Assembly (NCBI GenBank): GCA_015680905.1
Contig: CM027380.1
Span: 51,313,001 to 51,377,000 of the forward strand
Source of the DNA: Coptis chinensis
Taxonomy: Eukaryota > Streptophyta > Magnoliopsida > Ranunculales > Ranunculaceae
Length of the DNA stretch: 64,000 nt
Reading direction: 5' to 3'
Notes under the pieces: model-generated
What the model saw: the letters and a program-made list of their open reading frames with translations, nothing else
Databases searched by the model: none
Told to the model about the DNA's origin: nothing
Shown here: positions 54,553 to 64,000 of the stretch, in pieces
How positions within the stretch are numbered: position 1 is the stretch's first letter
How the letters are laid out: every line of letters begins with the position of its first letter
Program-made: the position numbers and the translations under genes

Positions 54553-54835
54553 CAATTTTTTTTTTTTTTTAGAAGGAAAGTGTGAGGGTTTTATTTACAT
54601 ACAAGGGAGATATACATGAAAAACACTAGATGTCCAGGGGAGTCACCATCTTAAATCATAGACAACTGTCATGTCGGCTCGAGCTTAACCCAATCCAGCC
54701 GACCGTGGCTTCACCTCTATGTATTATGGGGTTAGGGGCAGGACGGTACCATCCTGGACCGTGCGCGCTACGGTCTAATAAAATTGCCCTTTTTACATAC
54801 GGCTATCCTCAAACCGCCCCATGGGACTCAAAGTA
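54553..54835 (-). mobile_element. 3' end of a poly(A)-tailed retroposon
   Basis: On the minus strand the segment ends in GTAAATAAAACCCTCACAC, then TTTCCTTCT and an A run (54556-54570). An AATAAA signal sits about 20 bases before the tail, like a LINE or processed transcript end. The source is not recognised and no target duplication was identified. Confidence 0.5.
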
Positions 54836-54847
54836 ACCAATTCTAGG

Positions 54848-54925
54848 GTTGGTCTAGTGGAATCCATTGCCCGTTTGTGTTCCAAGTATGCAACATCTGA
54901 GGTTTGACACGAATCCCTTGTGCAA
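54848..54925 (+). mobile_element. possible tRNA-derived SINE head
   Basis: GGTTGGTCTAGTGGAATCC fits an A box (TGGTCTAGTGG). GAGGTTTGACACGAATCC, about 45 bases later, resembles a B box with an insertion. Length and tail are not convincing, so this remains tentative. Confidence 0.3.
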
Positions 54926-54973
54926 AACTTAATGCAAAGGGAAAAGGTAACAAAATAAACATATTTACAAGGC

Positions 54974-55072
54974 GAGTCTTTTAACGTCAGATCCTCAAGA
55001 CGAATCGAGTCTTTTAACGTCAGATTCTTAAGACGAATCGAGTCTTTTATCGTCAGATTCTCAAGACGAATC
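54974..55072. repeat. three 33-bp tandem repeats
   Basis: GAGTCTTTTAACGTCAGATT, then CTCAAGACGAATC is repeated three times in register with few changes. Each unit has self-complementary words (GTCTT/AAGAC, GATTC/GAATC). Confidence 0.9.
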
Positions 55073-55079
55073 CCAACCT

Positions 55080-55600
55080 GTGGGAGAAACAGCGCGGCGA
55101 CGAAGATTATCCTGCGCAGTTGGTGTTAGACAAAAGTATACCTTAAACTGGCTAGTATCGGATAGGAAGTCCGGGCCTAGACAGAAGGGTGTTTGGCAAT
55201 GCATACACCAGCCCATCCTTCGCGCACGTCGTTTACGAGCAAAAAAACTAACTACCATTCCCCTATTCGCGGATGAGTGAGACTTACACCAATGATTAGC
55301 TGAAGTTCGCGAGGTAGAGAGTAGAAAAGGGAAGATAAGGAAGGAGTTGAAATTTTAGGTACCCATCGCTTACGAAAAGCACGCTTTGCTCGTGGGTACG
55401 TAATACATTTATACTCCGCTCAGTAAAAGAGTTTTCGTGGACTAAGGTTCCGCCTTGCAACCACACACTTCAAAGAACTTTGGAGATCATAAGATAGAAG
55501 ATGGCCCCCGCTACCAAAATGGCGCACTTCTATAGAAACAAGATTGAGCACGCCAAACGAAACATCTAGTCGATTGTAAACGGGATTCAAGAAGAGTCCG
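55080..55600. other. element C region after integrase, nothing recognised
   Basis: Short frames only. The region separates the integrase end from the small nested insertions. Confidence 0.4.
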
Positions 55601-55619
55601 CTCAACATCCGTGAGCGTA

Positions 55620-56740
55620 ATTCGGTAAATGTTTTAGGCGTTGTCCATTGACTTGAAATTCGCTGTTATCTTTGGATTAAGCAAAGAGATTGCCCCATAA
55701 TGTTTCACAACCGACACAATGAAAGGACCGCACCATCGTTTTTCAATTTACCGGAAAGATGTAACTGAGTTGTAGACAAGAAAACTTTTTGGCCAATTTT
55801 GAAACCCTTACGCAAAATGTGCTTGTCGTGCACTCTTTTCATATTAGCCTTGTAGGATTTCGAGAGATCATAAGCATCACTCCGAATCTCCTCCAGCTCA
55901 TTTAATTGCAGTTTTCGCTTCTCACCTGCCTCGATGATATTGTAATTGAGGCTTTTGATGGCCCAAAAGGCACGGTGCTCAAGTTCAACTGGCAGATGAC
56001 AAAGTTTTCCAAAAACAATGCGGTAAGGAGACATCCCTATAGGTGTCTTAAATGCTGTTCGGTATGCCCACAAGGCATCCGATAAGCGTAGAGACCAGTC
56101 CTTTCTTGATGGGTTGACAGTTTTCTCCGAATAGACTTTATCTCTGGCTGGAGACTTCCACTTGGCCACTCGCTTGTGGGTGGTATGGAGTAGCAACCTT
56201 GTGAGTAACTCCATATTTTTCATTAAAACCCAAAAATTTTGTTACAAAAAATGTGTACCCCATCATCGATGATAGCTTTGGGAACACCAAAACGAGAAAA
56301 ATGTTTTCTTTACAAATCTCACGACATACCTTTATGGTCATTTGAGCGACATGAAAGTGCCTCAATCCATTTGGACACATAGTCTACAAATACTAAAATG
56401 TATAGAAAACCTTGAGAAATAGGGAAGGGTCCCATAAAATCAATGCCCCAAACATCAAAAATTTCCACAATCAAGATAGGATTTAGGGGGCATCATATTT
56501 CGCTTGGTAATTCGACCTAGGTGTTGACAACGAATGCAAAGCTACGCAATGTTCGTGTGCATCGCGAAAAAGGGTAGGCCAAGAAAACCACATTGTAACA
56601 CCTTTGGCCGCAGTTTCTTTCCACCGAAAATGACCTCCGCAAGATTGTTCATGGCAAAGGATAATACGCCGGTGTGTTCCCAATCGGAATGCAAATGACG
56701 AATGAGTTGGTCGAACAATACTTAAAGAGGTAGGGTTCAT
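55620..56740 (-). pseudogene. element C integrase
   Basis: The HHCC end lies at 56483-56740 (CHEQSCGGHFRWKETAAKG). The core wording includes [11 protein letters not shown] with the first Asp, [11 protein letters not shown] and AIIDDG in shifted frames between 56240 and 56460. The C-terminal part, 55705-56223, is the best preserved: [40 protein letters not shown], then [20 protein letters not shown] and [16 protein letters not shown]. This is unmistakably Athila. The GPF-type end continues in a shifted frame to a TAA near 55635. Confidence 0.85.
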
Positions 56741-56744
56741 CCCA

Positions 56745-58140
56745 GAAATAATATTTTACAAATGATAAGAACTTTTATGATCGTGACGCGACCAAAAGGA
56801 GGGGACTTCCTCAAGAACTAGGTAGTTAACGATATCCGCTGCACCATGGGGATGAGAAAATAGAGTACAAGTATTCGTCAGGAAGGAATCACCGATAGCT
56901 TCGTAATCACTATCGATGTCACCAACCAGCCTTTTGATAAATGGTCGGCTACGACATTTTCGCCTCCTTTCTTGTTTTTGATTTCCGGGTGAATTCTTGT
57001 AAGAGAAGGATCCAAATGGAACAATCGTTGTTTTAAGGCCCTTTTTCGCGAAAAAGTACCGAATCATGCATGGTCAAGATATACTATGGTCGATGTTCCA
57101 ACTAGGTAGGGGCTTAAACTTATCCAAAGCATAGACAACAGCTAGGAACTCTTTCTCGCCAGTGGTATAATTACGCTGAGCCGTTAAGAGTTTTACTAGC
57201 TTAGTAAATGACAACGGTTTGTCGTCACGCCGCCGGCCTAAAGCACGGCACCAATAGCAAAGTCGCTAGCATCACACATCAGTTCAATGGTTGAAACCAA
57301 TCAGGGGTTGAATGATAGAGCCGTAGTCGAGCGGTTTTAGAGTATCAAAAGCTTGTTTGCAATTGAAATTGAAGTCGAATACTGCATCCTTAAGCAGGAG
57401 ATTGGTTAAGGGTCGAAAGCAACTTTAGAGAAATCCTGAATGAATCTCCTCAAAACCCAGCCGGCCTAAAAAGGCACGGATATCCCGAACCGTAAAGGGG
57501 AAAGGGTAGCGAAGAAATTTTAACAATTTTAGCTTTATCAACCTCTATCCCATCTTTTGAAACAATATGACCTAGAACAAGTCCTTTGGTAACCATGAAA
57601 TGACACCTCCCCAATTGAAGTACCAGATTTTTCTCCTCGCAACGCTAAAACTTTGGAAAGGTTGGATAAACAAATCGTTAAAGGAATTTCCGTAAATGGA
57701 AAAGTCGCCCATGAAGACTTCCATATAACGCTCCACCATATCACTGAAAAATGTGAAGCATGCAGCTGAAAGTGCCCGGAGCATTACAAAGACCAAAAGG
57801 TATTCGCCCCAGATGCAAAGGTTCCAAAGGGACACGGAAAGTTGTCTTTCTTGATCGGCGGGATCGATGACAATTTGGAAGTATCCGAATAGCCATCAAG
57901 AAAACAAGAGTAAGCATGACCGCTAAACGCTCTAGCATCCGGGTCAATGAATGGGAGAGGAAAGTGATCTTTACGGTTCTCGCATTAAGTTTGTGATAGT
58001 CGATGCAAATTCTCCATTTCAAAGGAATGCGAGTGGAGATGCACTCACCATTTTCATTTTGCACAACTTGAATGCCGGACTTTTGGGAACAACGCGGGAC
58101 AGACTAACCCATTCACTATCCGGAGATAGGGGTATATGAT
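56745..58140 (-). pseudogene. element C reverse transcriptase and RNase H
   Basis: RT motifs: LKWRICIDYHKLNARTVK (57741-58064), IPFGLCNAPGTFSCMLHIF and MEVFMGDFSIYGNSF (57572-57835), where the F-M-D-D box has become F-M-G-D. Decayed RNase H wording continues down to about 56750 (FAKKGLKTTIVPFGSF; GGENVVADHLSK in a shifted frame near 56920). Several small deletions and shifts show long decay. The order pro-RT-RNaseH-integrase is standard for Ty3 elements. Confidence 0.8.
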
Positions 58141-58589
58141 ACCCGCGATCAAGTAAACGAGAACTTCCTCTCTCACTACTTCCTTCATACGGGATTAAAG
58201 CGGGCGCAGGTTTCTCGTGGATGTCTTTGTGCCATCATCAAGATGTATACGATGCGCATATGCTAGGGTCTATTCCCTTGATATCATCTAAGGACCATCC
58301 GATAAATGGAGCGGTGTTCACGAATGACATGAATCAAACGTGTCTCTTCGTCCCTCAGAGTCAAGGAGCAGAAATTATTATAGGGTGACTACCATCGAAT
58401 CGAGATGTACGTATTTCAAATCAGGGGTAGAGGTTTTAAACCGAGTCGAGGATTGGGGATCAAGGATTCGCGGAGGGATCATCTCTTCAATGGAAAAGAG
58501 CAATCCGTTCTTCTCAATTAGTTTGCACCAAGCATTAGGGTCAATAGTGGTACCGACTCTAATAATGCATGGACATCCCTTTATGTACG

Positions 58590-59215
58590 AAGCCATCGCC
58601 AAACCCGGATTATCAAAAGAAAGAAATTGGTGTATCTCGCCTGGGGAAAAGAGTTTGCGAAATAATCATGTTCCGCACTATCAACCAAGCTAATCTCGCC
58701 TCCATTATAGGATCGAAACCGCTTTCATTAATTTGAACACGCTGAAGTTCGACGTAAAGGTTCCCCAAAGACAATGTCATTGAACCGCCCCGACAATTTA
58801 TGAGAGCATTGGCGCTTGCCGTGAAAGGACGCCCCAAGATGATAGGGATGGAGTCACAAGCTACTTCAAGATCTAGAATGACAAAATCAACCGGATAGTA
58901 AAAAATCTTGGACCTTTACTATAACGCTCTATACTATGCCTTTGGGTACTTGATGGAGCCGATCCGCGAAGTTGCAGAGTCATATTGGTAGGTTTCAATT
59001 CATGAAGACCTAACCGCTAAATAAGTAGTAGGGAAGTAGGTTAACACCGCACCTAGGTCTAAAAGCGCAAGAATAGCGGGGATACTTGTCGCCCAACGCA
59101 TATGGTACAATTTGGTCGACTGGTCCTTAGAATTTACCACACCATCGGGTAGTGGTAATCGAGGGAAACCGCCGCTGAGGAACGCTTTGTTGAGGTACAT
59201 TCGCACGCCGCTTGG
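58590..59215 (-). pseudogene. element C protease
   Basis: The frame 59000-59206 holds AILALLDLGAVLTYFPTTYL, the Athila protease active-site region with Asp kept, preceded by GGFPRLPLPDG. The frame 58613-58837 holds MGRPFTASANALINCRGGSM, the LGRPF-type C-terminus, followed by MTLSLGNLYVELQRVQI. The segment between the frames is shifted, so the protein is broken. Confidence 0.8.
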
Positions 59216-60411
59216 TGGTGCACATGTCCTTCAAAAACTTGGCATGCTTGGGCAAATGCTTTAGCGATCTAGGAAAGGTAAGTTTATGGTCAAATTTTTG
59301 AAGGTTTCACGATCTCATCAAAATGTTCATTGCGTTTGTTCTTTACCAAACGGGCAGGGAACGGAGCTTTTGGACGGAATCGCTGATAAGGATCAAGCAG
59401 GTATTTTCCTAGAGACGGGTATAGATTTTGAAGGTACAACTTCGTCCGCTATAGTCATTGCAGGTAGGAGTTGGAAGGATGTTAGTCGGGCTTCCGGCCG
59501 ATTTCGCCCCGCATATGTATATTATTGTCGATGGTTCGCCGTAACGAAAGAGTCGTAATGGCATTTACCTACCCCCCGCTCGATTACTAGGTCCCGTGCA
59601 TTGTTGAGTTCAAAGGCGCGGTTTGTAGCTTGGGTTTGAACTACTTGGCCAGGAACACGCCTTTGACTTTTTATCCCGAAGCCAACAAATTCGCGAAGAG
59701 ACAGCTGGATAGAAGCTAGGATTTGATTCTCGCTGATTCATGTATGTCAGAGTTTCACCGCTTTATCGGCCGTGGATTGTACTAAGGGAGCAGCAGAACT
59801 AGTTCACGGTTGTTATTCACGGGTTGATTTTGGTAGCTATATCCTTGGTTAGCGGAACAAGGTTTCGTTGTTTTGGTATCCCATATTTGGCTTTGTTGGG
59901 AAAATTACTTTGCCCTTGCTGAAATTGTGGAGGATTTCCTTTGACGATAGGAATTGTAGTTCATAAGTGGTCGTGACAGAACGCTGTTGCCACCGGCGAG
60001 CTTTGTTGTTGACAGGGTGCCCAAGCTAAATTCGATGTTGTCGCCAAGGTGCTTAGGATGTTGAAAGCACAAACCCTTCGGAAGGTCAGGGAGGACACTC
60101 GTGATACCAAAAGGACAATAAGAATCGGCGTTTTCGACTTAAGCAAAGAGGGCATGGGGAAGTCATTGGCAGCCATGACCTGCTTTGGGTTTTGTTCATT
60201 TACTTGTACCGAAAAGAGCATCGACCTTTTGTTTAGGGACTCGATTAGAGTTTTAATCGGATCGGGTTTTGACCTCAACATAGACGAACTTTTGGTAGAG
60301 TGTCTTTAGAAGATCTAGAAGAATCGCGTTACCCCAACGGGTGCTTCGTGAGGCCTCGCTTTCAAGAAAAGTGTATGCTTCAAGAAATTTTGTCCATGAA
60401 ACAACCGCTCA
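59216..60411 (-). pseudogene. element C gag, degraded
   Basis: Frame 59961-60281 and neighbouring shifted frames are weakly gag-like. The clearest match is at 60330-60411, where EAYTFLESEA preceded by GCFMDKI aligns with GALEAYTFLEDQ and the IMTGGSFLSK segment of element B gag. The N-terminal capsid part is missing because the LTR of element D begins here. Confidence 0.55.
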
Positions 60412-62145
60412 TGATTAATAATAATTTCAATAATAGGTTCAACAGCATTCAAAAACAAATAAGTTGAACACCCACTTACATGAAATTCTAGACATGCAAT
60501 CTAGGTCTCAAAATCTGAACAAGGTTAATGGGATTATAACTATACGAGATAGTGACACTCGCTCTTTTTGTGTTTATGAGATGGTATGTGGATGATGTAG
60601 ATAGATGATGGTCGTTGAACAAATAAAAGCCCAATTATCAAAACCTAATTATCCCTCAATAAGTAAAGGATGAGTAGGGTATCGCTCCACTTTTAAGTGT
60701 ATATTATGTGTGGGACAGGATCGACAGTGGTGTTGAGGGATTAAAACTATGATTGTAGAGATTTTAGATTCTAATGCTAAACTAAACTAACTAAACTATT
60801 GAGAATTTATAAGAAATGAAATTCAAGAGATTAGAATCCACCAATACTTTTGATCTATGACCTTCTGCTTCATGGTTGTTCTTACAAGTAGACTACAATT
60901 AGGCAATCGAAGGCGATGCTGCACATTGGATCTAAACATTGTTAACAATTAACTCTACTTAAGGTTGTTCCTATGTTTATGCTATCAATATCTTCTTTCC
61001 TTTTATATAAGCTCGGGCAGCCATTCAATGTATTACAGAGAGCAACATCAAGGAGTACTTCCTAATAGGGCAGCCATTCAATGAATCACCACTTAAAGCA
61101 AACACAAAGAATACTTAACCTAGGCATTACACTCCCCGAAAGCTATCCTTTTTAAAGGCAACACAAAGAATACTTCTTTAACCCTAAAGAACTATACTAC
61201 TAGAAGAAAAGTAAAGAACACTAGCATGATATTAATATTGCAAAACATAAACCCTATTCTATACTTCCATCTCTTGGTGTGGGCAATGTAACTAATAACT
61301 AAAACATAAATAACTAACCTGATTGAAGAATACCATGAACGGTAAGAATCATTAAACCTTAAGCATCGGCTTAATCTCCCCTTGAAGGAGAATATTAGCC
61401 TTCCATAAAGAAGGAAGAAACCAAGAATCCAGTAAGAAGAAGAGTCGAAGAATATAAGACTAGAAAAGACTAATTTATTAAGACTCGACTAGTTAAAACC
61501 GAATCTTTTATTATTAATCTCTCTCTCTGCCTCAAGTTTTGGAGACCAGAGTATAAGTGAATTGGCCAATTACATGAGGCACTTAGGTCCTCTATTTATA
61601 GGGGTTACAATGAGTTCTAGAAGCATTCCAAACCACCATTTGTTTCCTAATACAAATAAACTTCTTTCAGAGTTCAACTTTGTCTCCAAAACTGAGAAAG
61701 AAGTGGCTACAATGTCATTTCATGCGTCTGGATGCACGATCCTTGCATCTCAGACACGAGCAATGCGTCTGGACGCACGATCCATGCGTCACAGACGCGA
61801 AAGTCTATTTTCTCTTTTTTGCTCTATCCTTCTATCCTCTTTTGCGGGCTTTGGTCCAAGCAACGAATCCTTTGGCCTTGGGCTTTCAAATAGGCTTTTA
61901 AAATAGGTCCAAGTCACATATTTAATAGCTTCAATTCCTTGTCCTTCTCCATGATTGTCCACGGGCTTCCCATGTGATCCTTAATACTGAATTGCTCCGC
62001 TTTTACCCCTTTTATCTAATATTCCACAAAACTCTCTTTCACTTGTAGAATCATAAAATATAACTTACAAACACTATTAGTCCACTAAGATGGCTAAACA
62101 AGAGGCATAATCGAGGGTTAAATTGCACTTTTTGAGCACTTATCA
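60412..62145 (-). mobile_element. element D: 3' LTR (about 1.73 kb)
   Basis: On the minus strand it starts TGATAAGTGCTCAAAAAGTG at 62145, directly after a PPT-like tract. The proposed end TTATTAATCA at 60412 gives TGAT...ATCA termini but is not confirmed by a target duplication. CTATAAATAGAGG (61590-61603) is the TATA region. TCAATCCCT-like and CTGTCGATCCTGTCCCACAC words near 60700 are typical of the R-U5 part of Athila-like LTRs. Confidence 0.65.
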
Positions 62146-62162
62146 CAACTTCCAACTAGCAT

Positions 62163-62182
62163 TTTGCTAGTCTCTTAGCAAA
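62163..62182 (-). other. element D hairpin next to the PPT
   Basis: TTTGCTA and TAGCAAA pair around a six-base loop. This is the counterpart of the AGGA-loop hairpins of B and C, with different base pairs. Confidence 0.65.
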
Positions 62183-62265
62183 TAAGATAAAAGAAAAATA
62201 GATAAGGGATCAAAATCACATCCTAATAAAAATAAAATCCTAACTCACTTTTCTAGGCATCGCAT

Positions 62266-62333
62266 TGCATTTACCGTGATGCATAAGGCTTTAAACCTTT
62301 AAGTTCCCTAAAAGGACGAAGTTGTTGTCTCGT
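62266..62333 (-). ncRNA. conserved hairpin set upstream of the PPT, element D copy
   Basis: Counterparts of all three hairpins: ACGAG/TTCGT with a G-U pair (62316-62333), CCTTT/AAAGG (62296-62315) and TGCAT/ATGCA (62266-62283). The linker is again 12 nt. In the middle stem two base pairs differ from B and C on both sides, so pairing is kept. Confidence 0.6.
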
Positions 62334-64000
62334 GAGGGTTTTCAGTGATATACCCACAAAATCAATCAATAGCATGTTCAAGAATGATAGTATTTTTCAG
62401 AGAGAGAAATTCTTTACCCACTTAGTGCTTACTCCAAATGCATCTGGTCTCTATTGCTAAGTACATTGTTTGAAAGACTCATAGATTATGGTAGAAGATA
62501 GTAAAAATTGACAAAATTCTCAATCAAGGCTTATGTGTGTACTTAGTCAATCTCCTATACTCTCTATCCAAGAAACGGAATCCCTAGTTTACCTTTTTAG
62601 ACAGATAATCTCGACTTTCAATCCTCACGGTCATACTTTTAAAAGAATCTCTCGTAAGATGGTATACTATTTTACCTTATGTGTGGGGAAAAGAATAATG
62701 AATACTTAACATCCCACATACTACCTTTTGAAAATGTAGGACTTCTAGGGATGACAAAGAGTCTCATGGAAAGAATGTCAATCACATATGACGGTTTGGT
62801 CCTTCACTTTAGCATCCCTCTCACCTATTCTAGACTTTACCATACAATCAGAGTGATAAGTCATGGGTTGTAACTTGGCTTGGGTATTGGTTTATGAAGG
62901 AAAGATAAAAAGGATTCAAAGGTTGTTTTCAAAAACACAAAGGGTTTTGCTTCATTCTTTGGAAGATTTCTTCAAATTCTCAGACAGAGAAAATTTTTTC
63001 CTTTGTCTTAGCTTTTCCATCCATTATGTTCAACTTATCCATTTTTTTTTTTTTAACTCGCTGGTATATCCTTAATTAGTACCGTATATGCTTGTTTTCC
63101 ACTAGCTTTTTCACATAGAAACGTAATGATGGTTTTTCATTGTATCTCTCCTCGATGTTTCCTTGTAATCTTCCTTTTGTGCTCTTTTCTTCCTCCTTGT
63201 TCCCTCAGATTCTTAGAAACATATGAGTATGGCTGATAAAGGTTTTTGGCTATACTTCTTATCTGGAGTTGGGTAAAGGGTAAAGGGTTTTATGAAAGAA
63301 AATGGCTTATTGTAAGGCTCAAAAGGGTTTAACATGATGGTCCTATTAGGTGGGATAAAGGCTGGATGGGTTTACTACTTGACTTATCAATATGATACTC
63401 TATTTCTAATAGACTACAAGACCTAATGGCTATCTCCCCAGTTGATGCCACTTCGTGATTTAACCGAATCAACAAATAATGAGACTATATTATAACGACA
63501 TAAAGAACTGAAAGATGTTGAGTCACTAAGACTCGGATTTTTCGTAGAAGAACTCTCCAAAGAATGGGTATAAAGTTCAAGTCTCATGGGCTAAGTCTAA
63601 AAATTCTACTTCCAATTTACTAGGGTTTAAATCTCTTCTAGCAAAAGTACACAAAACTCCATCAAGTACTATGGTGGTGCCTTGATATAGAATTCTATCA
63701 ACAAGAACTATGTCCGAAAGCATAATAAATAGTCTAAGCTGTAATGAAATCAATAATATCAACTATCTATCAAACTCAACACTAAGCAAAGATAGAATAT
63801 ATATCCCAAACTCATCATTAAAATTCATTTTGCTCATGCTATCGATATAGAAACAAAATATTTTTTTGATTTTTTTGAAAACTAATTTTGAAATTCATTT
63901 TCAAGTACACCCTCCCCTACTTATGCATGCATTGACCTCAATGTATAAAAAAGTAAATGAAATGGATGAGAAAAAGGTAGGATGTTACCATTGATGCGAA

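Larger units (their letters stand above)
62146..64000 (-). mobile_element. element D: internal 3' untranslated region (continues past window)
   Basis: Beginning with the PPT-like GTTGGAAGTTG and the hairpin set, this stretch has no recognisable coding sequence up to the window end. It matches the post-pol region of elements B and C in its first 200 bases. Poly(T) and AT-rich patches occur at about 63040-63056 and 63850. The coding region of D lies outside. Confidence 0.6.

Overview
This window is nuclear DNA of a flowering plant, probably a eudicot. The evidence is GT-AG introns in plant-type gene relics (IQD, SIZ1, BRR2, PPR and F-box/LRR families), plant L1-type LINEs, Ty3 retrotransposons of the Athila, Tat and Tekay types, and AT-rich spacers with poly(T) and (CT)n/(AT)n tracts. 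I see no gene that looks intact and functional for the host. No rRNA gene, tRNA gene or CRISPR array is supported.

Layout. (1) 1-5035: a cluster of broken host-gene pieces, all on the minus strand (possible membrane-protein exon, PPR fragment, SIZ1 C-terminus, F-box/LRR gene with a GGCCCA-rich promoter), plus a 60-bp minisatellite. The 17-bp word TGAATATGGCTCACACA occurs at the window start and at 5019. (2) 5380-11080: spacer with hairpin-rich short elements, two Helitron-like 3' ends (6222-6252 and 10581-10611), small exon-like blocks (6690-8757) and a MITE-like element built of GATATATCC words (10707-11076). (3) 11238-14961, minus: a BRR2-like RNA helicase pseudogene that keeps an intron. 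(4) 15600-23593: a degenerate LINE, an IQD pseudogene fragment, and a second, better preserved LINE cut off at 23593.

(5) 23594 to beyond the right edge: nested LTR retrotransposons. Element A (+, Tat-like) has its 5' LTR at 23594, gag-pro-RT-RNaseH-second RNaseH-integrase to 34167, and an antisense ORF at 35149-46004. Three insertions break it. Element E (-, Tekay-like relic, 28107-32024, TSD ATCTG) sits in RNase H. Element B (+, Athila-like, gag-pro only, 36994-45328, two 1111-bp LTRs, TSD GGGGG) sits in the antisense ORF. Element C (-, Athila-like with all pol domains plus env-position ORFs, from 46005) sits near the 5' end of the antisense ORF. Element D (-, Athila-like, LTR about 60412-62145) appears to sit in the gag of C. 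The far ends of A, C and D lie outside the window.

Most notable signals. First, a set of hairpins with a fixed 12-nt linker and compensatory base changes lies just upstream of the polypurine tract in B, C and D. Second, the LTR of Tat-like A carries an Athila-type U3, so it looks mosaic. Third, inside C there is a promoter-like block (AACGGTCA array plus TATA) followed by a 39-codon ORF with one predicted membrane span, between two diverged copies of an env-position ORF. All coding copies carry stops, frameshifts or lost catalytic residues, so the window reads as a graveyard of nested elements and captured gene pieces rather than a working operon or pathway.
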